DNA of 11,024 nt from contig JAQUHL010000031.1 of the NCBI GenBank assembly GCA_028683635.1, forward strand, positions 1-11,024, written 5' to 3'. The translations under genes and the position numbers were made by a program. Of this stretch, positions 1 to 6,365 are shown in pieces (positions within the stretch are counted from its first letter, which is position 1; every line of letters starts with the position of its first letter). The stretch comes from Candidatus Cloacimonadota bacterium (GTDB taxonomy: Bacteria > Cloacimonadota > Cloacimonadia > Cloacimonadales > Cloacimonadaceae). The notes under the pieces are model-generated. The model was not told where the DNA came from. It did not search any database and saw only the letters and a list, made by a program, of their open reading frames with translations.

Positions 1-152
1 TTGTCATCCTCGATCAATTTGGCAATGCTAAGGAACCATCTAAGTGGGAGCAATTTTTCAAAGCCCAAGCCGGTAAATTGGTCTATTGTGACCCTCACAC
101 GAGGATCAGAGCAGGGGTTATCCGCCCAGCGCTGTATTTTATCAGATCTTAG
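1..152 (+). CDS. C-terminal fragment of an unidentified protein (5' end outside window)
   Basis: The third forward frame is open from the window edge to a TAG at 150-152, giving about 49 residues. The fragment begins VILDQFGNAKEPSKWEQF and ends with IRPALYFIRS. Its composition is protein-like, with aromatic and charged residues well mixed, and no family is recognised. The stop lies only 11 bases inside the end of the convergent kinase-like gene, the usual arrangement for two converging genes. The codon-aligned antisense frame is also open here, but it has no plausible start with a ribosome binding site, so the forward reading is preferred. No terminator hairpin is visible at the convergence. 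The call rests on frame openness, composition and stop placement only, so it is tentative. Confidence 0.5.
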   Translation, partial: VILDQFGNAKEPSKWEQFFKAQAGKLVYCDPHTRIRAGVIRPALYFIRS

Positions 153-2634
153 TTCTGGCTACCCGGAATCCGATATAATTCGATTTCGTAAAAGGCTTGC
201 TATAGTTGCGGTTTGTGGAACGCATTTCTGGAGCGTCGTGATACCAGCTTCCTCCCCGGATGACTTTGTCACTCCCGGTTTCCGGGCCTGTATAGGGATC
301 CCGAATCCGATAGGAATAAGGTGAGTACCAATTCCACACCCATTCAAAGATATTGCCGCTCAGATCATGAATCCCGAGTGTGTTAGGCTCTTTGGATGCC
401 ACTTCCTGAGAGGAGGCACCGCTATTTGCAGAATACCAGCCAACTTTCTGCGGGTTGCTTGATCCGCTATACAGATATGAACTGATGCGTTGTCCTTCTT
501 TGGCAGCGAATTCCCATTCCGCCTCAGTGGGCAATCTGTATCCAGTGGCGGTAAAATCACAGAACAGCTCATTATCACGGTATTCATAACAGGGTATCAA
601 TCCATCCAGCTCACTCTTCAGGTTACAAAATTCAATTGCCTCATAAAAGGAGATGTTCTCCACCGGGTTGTCATCATTCTTAAACAGGGAAGGATTGGTT
701 TCAAAAACCATTTTCCATTGTCTTTGAGTAACTTCACTTATGCCAATATAGAAGTCTTTCAGAATAATCTCTTTGAGCGGAAACTCGTCCGGATCAGCTT
801 CAGAGGACATGGAACCAATCACCAGGGTATCACCTTTGACAAAGACCAAATCAATGAGCTTGTTATCCAGCTTATCACTCTTTTCGATCTCTGGTTGATC
901 CGGTTCTTCCGGCTCTTCCGTTTCGGTAGTCTGGTGCTTGGGAAAGATGCTTTTCCTGATGTTGGGTAACTCTTTAATGACGGTATAAAGAACTACCAGC
1001 ATTGCTAAACCGAAGACGATCAGGAAGGTCTTTTTCATTTTACTTAACGATTCCCGGGAATCTGTTTTGTCGCTAAAATCCACCTCGAACTTATCTACCG
1101 GTTGGGGAGGAATAGTTGCTTTGTCTCGAAAAGCTTCCTGACGATACCTAAAATCCTGGGAAGAGGGTTTCGTGCTTTGCTCAGGGGTTATCTGAGCTTG
1201 CCTTGTGGGTTTCTCTTCTTCCGCCTTTGTTTCAAAAGGTACCCGGGCCTCCTCCTTAAGAGGAATATTCTCCGGCTCAGGAGCAGGTTTTAGTTCTGTT
1301 ATTGGTTCTTTGTGTGTTTCTTCGATGGGTGCAACAACCTTCTCAGGTTCATCCACCCGTTCTTCAGGCAGGCAGACTTTGGATTCTTCTTCAAAAGATG
1401 ATTCGGGCAGTTCTTCCTGGATTGTATCATCTTTCTGTACAGCAGCAGGTTCTTCCAGTATCCCGGTTTCAGCTTCAATCTGATCAGTATCTTCGAGTGT
1501 ATCAAAACTCAACTGCTCCAAATACTCAGGGATTGGAGCACTGACGGGGTTTTGAGGCAGGTCTTCAATTGCTTCGTCCTCAAGCTCCAATTCCTGGCCT
1601 GCTTCAAAGATCGATTCCTCGGCATCATTGAACTTTGATAATACACTTTCAGTTTCATCAGATCTGGCTATTTCAAGCTGTTCATCAACTGTGGAGCTTA
1701 GCTTTTCTACCAAGGTAACCGGATCTTTCTCCCCAAGGTGTTCCGGGACAATAATATCCTCTATCTTCGGGCTTGGTTGCAGGGGAGGAGTAAGCTTCGT
1801 GGTTACAGCCTGATAGGGTATATGCACCTTATCCTGCAGAGCTTGTTTCAACTCGGTTACTGATACGAAGCGAAGCTTTGGTTCAATCATCAGGCATTTG
1901 TTCACAATTGAATACAGCCAATCCGGAATGTCGATCCCAAACAGCTCCGGATTCAGTACTGGTCTGCTTAATGTCTGTTGCTTGAGCTGGAGATGGGAAC
2001 TCTTCAGATCAACACTCCAGGGAAGTTTCCCGCTTAGCATTTGGTAGATGAGTACTCCCAAGGAATATTGATCGGCCTGAGCTTGGGACAGGTCTCCCTG
2101 AAAAACTTCCGGAGCAATGTAAAAAACAGGATGGAAAATATTGATTTCTGGTTCAATCTTCAGCCAGGCATTGTCCGTTTTGCCAAATCCCGTGATTTTG
2201 AGGCTGCCTTCTTCATCAAAGATGATACTGTCCGGATTCAGGTTCCGGTGAAAAACTCCCTGAGTATGAGCATATTCCAGAGCTGAGATGATCTGTATTA
2301 CCAGTTCCAAAACCTGGCTTGTCTCCATTCCCCGGGGTTGAGCATCCATCAGTTCTCGGAGGCTTCGCCCTCCCAGGTATTCCATCACGATATAAGCTGC
2401 ATTGCCTTCTTCAAAGATGGATTCAATCTTCAGGATGTTTGTATGCACCAGCCTTTGGGCAATTCTGGCCTGAGCAAGAGTAGCTTTTCTGATTTCTTCT
2501 GAACTATACCATTTGGAATCTATCGCTTTGATCGCCAGAACTTTGCTGGATTCATAATTTTTGGCTTTATAGATGATGTGATATTTAGTTCTGGTAATCT
2601 CATCCTGAATTATGTATGAGTGGTTTTCCATCAT
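142..2634 (-). CDS. Membrane-anchored pseudokinase fused to a periplasmic FGE-sulfatase (SUMF1)-like domain
   Basis: This 830-residue protein has four parts. Residues ~1-272 have a Ser/Thr protein-kinase fold: VAIK-like lysine K36, APE at 174-176, the helix-F aspartate D188, and SLGVLIYQMLSGKLPW. Residues ~280-530 are a Glu/Pro-rich acidic linker. A single membrane helix at ~536-553 follows MKK. Residues ~597-828 form an FGE-sulfatase domain with GYRLPTEAEWEFAAK (698-712), LGIHDLSGNIFEW (753-765), VIRGGSW (791-797) and GFRVAR (822-827). The inferred topology is kinase-like part in the cytoplasm and FGE-like part outside. Catalytic residues are missing: no glycine-rich loop, Gln55 at the usual helix-C Glu position, HRD changed to HRN (129-131), and DFG changed to GFG (149-151). 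The FGE active-site cysteines are also absent. It is therefore probably a sensor or scaffold. The start codon overlaps the hutI stop (ATGA), and a second ATG follows immediately. The domain calls are secure; the function is not. Confidence 0.9.
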   Translation of the reverse strand: MMENHSYIIQDEITRTKYHIIYKAKNYESSKVLAIKAIDSKWYSSEEIRKATLAQARIAQRLVHTNILKIESIFEEGNAAYIVMEYLGGRSLRELMDAQPRGMETSQVLELVIQIISALEYAHTQGVFHRNLNPDSIIFDEEGSLKITGFGKTDNAWLKIEPEINIFHPVFYIAPEVFQGDLSQAQADQYSLGVLIYQMLSGKLPWSVDLKSSHLQLKQQTLSRPVLNPELFGIDIPDWLYSIVNKCLMIEPKLRFVSVTELKQALQDKVHIPYQAVTTKLTPPLQPSPKIEDIIVPEHLGEKDPVTLVEKLSSTVDEQLEIARSDETESVLSKFNDAEESIFEAGQELELEDEAIEDLPQNPVSAPIPEYLEQLSFDTLEDTDQIEAETGILEEPAAVQKDDTIQEELPESSFEEESKVCLPEERVDEPEKVVAPIEETHKEPITELKPAPEPENIPLKEEARVPFETKAEEEKPTRQAQITPEQSTKPSSQDFRYRQEAFRDKATIPPQPVDKFEVDFSDKTDSRESLSKMKKTFLIVFGLAMLVVLYTVIKELPNIRKSIFPKHQTTETEEPEEPDQPEIEKSDKLDNKLIDLVFVKGDTLVIGSMSSEADPDEFPLKEIILKDFYIGISEVTQRQWKMVFETNPSLFKNDDNPVENISFYEAIEFCNLKSELDGLIPCYEYRDNELFCDFTATGYRLPTEAEWEFAAKEGQRISSYLYSGSSNPQKVGWYSANSGASSQEVASKEPNTLGIHDLSGNIFEWVWNWYSPYSYRIRDPYTGPETGSDKVIRGGSWYHDAPEMRSTNRNYSKPFTKSNYIGFRVARTKI

Positions 2635-3908
2635 GCTTGAAGAAGTTGCTCCTGGTTTTTATATATCAATCTTCCATGTTTCCAGACCTCTGTGATATGC
2701 GAAGAACCGAAGTGATAGGGGATAAAGTTATATGAGGGAATATCCCAGACGATGAAATCTGCCTGTTTCCCACATTCGAGAGATCCAAGCCGATCCTCCT
2801 TGCCAATGGCTTTGGCTGCGTTGAAGGTGGCCGCACAAATGGCTTCCTCCGGGCTCAAATTCATCATCAGGCAAGCCAGGGTAATCGTCAGACTCATCGA
2901 ATCGCAATTGCAGGATCCGGGATTGTAGTCAGTTGCCAAGGCAACTGGTAAGCCACTGTCTATCATTTTCCTTGCAGGTGCATAGGTCTTGCTCCTCAAA
3001 GAGAAGAGAGTCGCCGGCAAGAGCACAGGAACTACCCCAGCTTTGCCCAGGGCACGGATTCCATTATCTGATATGGCTCCCAAATGATCTGCGGAGATGC
3101 AATTCATCTCAGCAGCAAGCTCTGCACCTCCCATAGCTTCAATCTCATCAGCGTGCATCTTAAGTCCAAAGCCCAGTTTTCTGGCTTTGCTTAAGACCAT
3201 CCGGGAATCTTCGATGCTATAGACGTGTGCTTCTGTGAAGATATCGCAAAATTCTGCAATACCCTGCTCTCTGACGGCGGGAAGCATCTCTTCAGTGAGG
3301 ATGCGAAGATAGCTTGCGTGATCGTTTTTATACTCGGCAGGATACTCATGTGCGCCCATGAAGGTTGCTACCAGATCTATCGGAAGTTCCTCTTTCAATC
3401 TTGCTATCACCTTAAGCTGTTTCAGCTCGCTTTCCAGTGAGAGTCCATATCCGCTTTTGGCTTCCAGAGTAGTTGTCCCCAAGGCGATCATTTTGCTGAT
3501 TCTTTTTTTAGCCAGGCTAAACAGCAGTTCTTCATCGGCGTCCCGGGTGCTTTGGATGGATTTTCTGATTCCACCTCCTGCCAGGGCAATCTCCACATAG
3601 GATTTCCCCGCCAGACGCATGGCAAATTCATGCTCCCTGGTATGGACGAAAACTGGATGGCTATGGGGATCGACAAAGCCAGGGGTAACAACCTTGCCTC
3701 CGGCATCTATCATCTTTGAGGACTGATACTTATCAAGTATGTTTGTATCTGTTCCCAGGGCCACTATCTTCCCCTGATCGATAGCCAAAGCAGCATTTTT
3801 GACCAGACCGATGCCTCTCATACCTGAACCGGCATGAGGAGCTTCGCCAATGCTGAGCAATTCACCGATGTTATGGATAATCAGATCCACTTGGGTAATG
3901 TTTTTCAC
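2631..3908 (-). CDS. hutI: Imidazolonepropionase
   Basis: Imidazolonepropionase hydrolyses 4-imidazolone-5-propanoate to N-formimino-L-glutamate, the third step of histidine degradation, in the cytoplasm. The 425-residue length is usual for the family. Amidohydrolase signatures are intact: PGFVDPHSHPVF with metal ligands H82 and H84, the REHEFAMRLAGKSY segment with GGGI, MGAHEYP (H187), KMHADE (H252, E255), SADHLG (H275) and LATDYNPGS (D327). The C-terminal part (ATFNAAKAIG, LGSLECGKQADFIVWD) is typical of HutI. The start is GTG at 3906-3908, because an in-frame TAG lies just upstream and no ATG is available. A GGAG motif lies 11 nt before it, which is a long spacing. The gene begins 31 nt after the peptidase stop and its own stop overlaps the next ATG, suggesting co-transcription and coupled translation. 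No hutH, hutU or formiminotransferase gene is present in the window. Confidence 0.96.
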   Translation of the reverse strand: MKNITQVDLIIHNIGELLSIGEAPHAGSGMRGIGLVKNAALAIDQGKIVALGTDTNILDKYQSSKMIDAGGKVVTPGFVDPHSHPVFVHTREHEFAMRLAGKSYVEIALAGGGIRKSIQSTRDADEELLFSLAKKRISKMIALGTTTLEAKSGYGLSLESELKQLKVIARLKEELPIDLVATFMGAHEYPAEYKNDHASYLRILTEEMLPAVREQGIAEFCDIFTEAHVYSIEDSRMVLSKARKLGFGLKMHADEIEAMGGAELAAEMNCISADHLGAISDNGIRALGKAGVVPVLLPATLFSLRSKTYAPARKMIDSGLPVALATDYNPGSCNCDSMSLTITLACLMMNLSPEEAICAATFNAAKAIGKEDRLGSLECGKQADFIVWDIPSYNFIPYHFGSSHITEVWKHGRLIYKNQEQLLQA

Positions 3909-3939
3909 GGCCGTTAGATCTCCAAAGTCTTGATGCTAT

Positions 3940-6027
3940 TTAGATTAGTCCATCCCTGCGCAGCATGGCATCGGCATCTGGTTTTCTACCTCTGAAGGCA
4001 ACAAACAGGTCCATGGGATGGAAGGAATTGCCCCTGGCCAGAATCAAGGTCTTGAAACTTTCGGCAATCCTGGAATTGAAGATACCCTTCTCCAGGAAAA
4101 GAGACCAGGCATCTGCCTCCAAAGCTTCGGCCCATTTATAAGAGTAATACCCCGCCGAATATCCACCAGCAAAGATATGGGCAAAGGAACTGGATATAAT
4201 TGAAGTATTAATATTTGGCATCAGGCGGAAACGCTCTGTTACATCCCGTTCAAAATCTGGAACACTGCCTTTGAATTCATTACGGAAAGTATGCCAGGCA
4301 AAATCCAGCATTCCGTAGCGTAACTGGTTAATGTTTGCGATCCCGGCATGGAAATTCTTGGCAGCCAGCATTTTGGAAAGATACTCTTCCGGTAGGGATT
4401 CTCCAGTTTGATAGTGATGTGCCACCAGATCCAGGGCTTCTTTTTCCATCAGCCAATTTTCCATGATCTGGGAGGGAAGCTCCACGAAATCCCACAGAAC
4501 GCTGGGGCTTGCCAGGCTCCTGTAGGTGCAATCGGAAAGCAAACCGTGCAAGGCATGGCCAAATTCGTGGAAGATAGTTCGCACTTCATCCATTCTCAGC
4601 AGTGAGGGTTGATCTTCGCTGGAAGGGGTGAGCGACGCCACGATACCAACATGTGGCCTGAGCATGCCTTTGGAGGAAAGCCCTTGTTTCTGGAAGTTGG
4701 TCATCCAGGCTCCGCCACGCTTAGTTTCCCTGGGGAATAAATCCAGATACAATAAGCCGAGATAGCTATCGTTGGCATCATACACTTCCCAGGTCTTCAC
4801 ATCTTTGTGATAGACAGGGACATCCATAACTTCCTTGAGGCTGATTCCGTATATCTTGTTGGCAACTTTGAAGAGACCCTCGATCACATCCTCCACCTTG
4901 AACCAGGGGCGCATAAGCTCAGGATCAAAATCATAAAGTTTTTGTTTCAGTTTGTTAGAATAATAGGCGTAATCCCAAGGCATAAAATCTTTTAGACCAT
5001 CCAATTCTCTGGCAAAGGCTTTGGTTTCTTCAATCTCTTTTTGGGCAACAGGATAAGCAATCTCATAAATTCTGTTCAGGAAATCGAAGGCGGTGATAAC
5101 GGATTCTGCCATTCTATCTTTTAACACATATTCGGCATGGGTATCAAACCCGAGCAGTTTGGCACGTTCGGTGCGCAGGTTTACTATCCGGGATACATTT
5201 TCCTGGTTGTCAAACTTATCATTGAAAGCTCTGGAACCATAGGCTTTATTGATTATCTCGCGAGCTTCCCTGTTTTTACAATAAGTAAGCAGGGGCATAA
5301 AACTGGAGGGTTGCAGATTGAAGAGCCAGCCTTTCTTTTTCCCCTTTTGCCTGGCAAAATGAGCTGCCGCCTTAAGAGCACTATCAGGTATGCCTTCCAC
5401 TTCCTTGACCTTGGTGAGATGCAATTCGAAGCTATTGGTGGCACCGAGCAGATTGTCGGCAAATTTGGGGCTTAGCTTGGAAAGCTCCATGCTGATTTCA
5501 GTGAGTTTCTTTTTGTCTTCCGGGCTTAGCATCGCTCCATTTCTTACAAAGGAATCATACTCCCTTTTGATAAAACGGTAACGCTCACATTTCTTTATTG
5601 CATCCTTATCGGTGAATTTCCTGGGTAGCTTGGGAGCTCTTTTACCCTTGATTTCAGCGTTGTAGATATGCTTGATCCTGGAGAATAGCACTTCGTCGGT
5701 CACAACTTGTGAACTATACTCAGCCAATTTGGGTGAAATCTCCTGCGCAAGAGCTTTGAATGCTGCGTCGGACTCGGCAGACAGCAGATTGAAATATATC
5801 CCGCTAACCCTGGAAAGCAACTCGCCTCCAAATTCCATGGCCAGGATTGTGTTTTCAAAGCTGGGTTCTTCCTTGTTTTCCTTGATTTTGGCCAGTGAAG
5901 CTTTTGCTTCAGCCAGAGCTACCTCAATTGCAGGCATGAAATGTTCCGTCTTAATCTTATCAAAAGGAATGGCACCCAGACGATGGGTGTACTCCTTCTG
6001 AAGCAGGGGGTTGTTTGTTTTTTTCAT
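3940..6027 (-). CDS. M3-family zinc oligopeptidase (oligopeptidase A / Dcp-like)
   Basis: This is a 695-residue thimet-oligopeptidase-family metallopeptidase, close to the ~680 residues of E. coli OpdA and Dcp. The zinc site is intact: HEFGH at 487-491 and a third ligand, E516, in DFVELPSQIMENW. That stretch resembles OpdA (VELPSQFMENW) more than Dcp, so an oligopeptidase A role is favoured. The helical N-terminal region (NPLL, then F-D-K-I-K-T-E-H-F-M-P-A-I) and the C-terminal FRGRKPDADAMLRRDGL are family hallmarks. No signal peptide is seen, so it is cytoplasmic and probably clears short peptides, including leftover signal peptides, to feed amino-acid use. The ATG at 6025-6027 is preceded by a good AGAGGAAGA ribosome binding site. 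It is the first gene of the leftward unit leading to hutI. OpdA versus Dcp specificity is an inference. Confidence 0.94.
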   Translation of the reverse strand: MKKTNNPLLQKEYTHRLGAIPFDKIKTEHFMPAIEVALAEAKASLAKIKENKEEPSFENTILAMEFGGELLSRVSGIYFNLLSAESDAAFKALAQEISPKLAEYSSQVVTDEVLFSRIKHIYNAEIKGKRAPKLPRKFTDKDAIKKCERYRFIKREYDSFVRNGAMLSPEDKKKLTEISMELSKLSPKFADNLLGATNSFELHLTKVKEVEGIPDSALKAAAHFARQKGKKKGWLFNLQPSSFMPLLTYCKNREAREIINKAYGSRAFNDKFDNQENVSRIVNLRTERAKLLGFDTHAEYVLKDRMAESVITAFDFLNRIYEIAYPVAQKEIEETKAFARELDGLKDFMPWDYAYYSNKLKQKLYDFDPELMRPWFKVEDVIEGLFKVANKIYGISLKEVMDVPVYHKDVKTWEVYDANDSYLGLLYLDLFPRETKRGGAWMTNFQKQGLSSKGMLRPHVGIVASLTPSSEDQPSLLRMDEVRTIFHEFGHALHGLLSDCTYRSLASPSVLWDFVELPSQIMENWLMEKEALDLVAHHYQTGESLPEEYLSKMLAAKNFHAGIANINQLRYGMLDFAWHTFRNEFKGSVPDFERDVTERFRLMPNINTSIISSSFAHIFAGGYSAGYYSYKWAEALEADAWSLFLEKGIFNSRIAESFKTLILARGNSFHPMDLFVAFRGRKPDADAMLRRDGLI

Positions 6028-6066
6028 GTATCTTCCTCTATATCAAATTATTAGATTTTCAGGATC

Positions 6067-6094
6067 AAGATATGTAATCATTCGTTTCCGTCAA
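6067..6094 (-). promoter_or_regulatory. Candidate sigma70-type promoter for the leftward peptidase-hutI-pseudokinase unit
   Basis: Read on the minus strand, TTGACG (6094-6089) is followed after 16 nt by TATCTT (6072-6067). This lies about 40 bases before the peptidase ATG and upstream of its ribosome binding site. The -35 matches consensus in five of six positions and the -10 in four of six. No other promoter-like pair is evident between the repeat array and the gene. It was found by eye only. Confidence 0.35.
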
Positions 6095-6128
6095 TTGTTT
6101 TGTTTTTCCCTTCTTCCCAGAAGTCTAC

Positions 6129-6210
6129 TCTTCATCAAGCCTATATCAAGCCTATATCAAGTCTATCTGAGTTAACGCTTGATATAGGGTAGATGTAGGG
6201 TGGATGGATA
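6129..6210. repeat. Array of 11-bp repeats in two opposed orientations
   Basis: Three tandem 11-bp units occupy 6134-6166: ATCAAGCCTAT, ATCAAGCCTAT and ATCAAGTCTAT. After an 11-bp spacer (CTGAGTTAACG, 6167-6177), CTTGATATAGG at 6178-6188 is the exact reverse complement of CCTATATCAAG, which occurs at 6140-6150 and 6151-6161. Beyond it, TAGGGTAGATG (6185-6195) and TAGGGTGGATG (6196-6206) are another tandem 11-bp pair, differing at one base. A degenerate half-copy, TCTTCATCAAG, precedes the array at 6129-6139. The period is close to one helical turn and is not a multiple of three, so the array is not coding. The array lies between two divergent genes, 36 bases upstream of the candidate leftward -35. 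It could be a regulator-binding array, a DNA/RNA hairpin, or one member of a dispersed intergenic repeat family. Confidence 0.85.
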
Positions 6211-6250
6211 GCAAACATCAGGGTGAAAGGATCAAACCAATTTTGAGGAT

Positions 6251-6279
6251 TTGACCCATTTGAACTAATTGCACATAAA
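6251..6279 (+). promoter_or_regulatory. Candidate promoter for the rightward envC-like unit
   Basis: TTGACC (6251-6256) is followed after 17 nt by CATAAA (6274-6279), a moderate sigma70-like pair about 86 bases before the EnvC-like ATG. A perfect TTGACA at 6308-6313 is a competing -35, but no good -10 follows it at 16-18 nt. Either could be used; the evidence is base matching only. Confidence 0.25.
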
Positions 6280-6365
6280 GGGGGTGTGGAGGTGAGCAAA
6301 AATTGTTTTGACAGCCAGAGCAGGATTCAAATGTTTGTGTCAAATGAGGATAAAGCGGGAAGTTT

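Larger units (their letters stand above)
6028..6365. other. Divergent intergenic region (338 bp)
   Basis: No gene is supported here. From left to right it holds the peptidase ribosome binding site and candidate promoter (6031-6094), a T- and C-rich stretch (6095-6120), the 11-bp repeat array (6129-6210), a run of TTTGA/TCAAA motifs (6232-6346), candidate rightward promoter elements, and the ribosome binding site of the EnvC-like gene (GGGAAG, 6357-6362). It is the only sizeable non-coding stretch in the window and presumably controls both divergent units. Confidence 0.8.

Noticed and set aside
1..143. An open minus-strand frame in line with the forward fragment (…DQFTGLGFEKLLPLRW…), suggesting a further leftward gene after the pseudokinase.
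   Set aside because: It opens at a TAG inside the pseudokinase gene and has no ATG. Its first GTG has no ribosome binding site, and it is exactly codon-antisense to the forward frame, which has a natural stop. It cannot be fully excluded without sequence to the left.
142..1038. Internal start at Met533 of the pseudokinase gene, whose MKKTF plus hydrophobic stretch looks like a signal peptide for a separate secreted FGE-like protein.
   Set aside because: The frame is continuous with the upstream domains, no well-placed ribosome binding site precedes this ATG, and the segment is explained as the membrane anchor with positive residues on the inside.
2631..3908. Possible degenerate HutI, considered because its neighbour is degenerate.
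   Set aside because: All amidohydrolase metal and substrate residues looked for (H82, H84, H187, H252, E255, H275, D327) are present.
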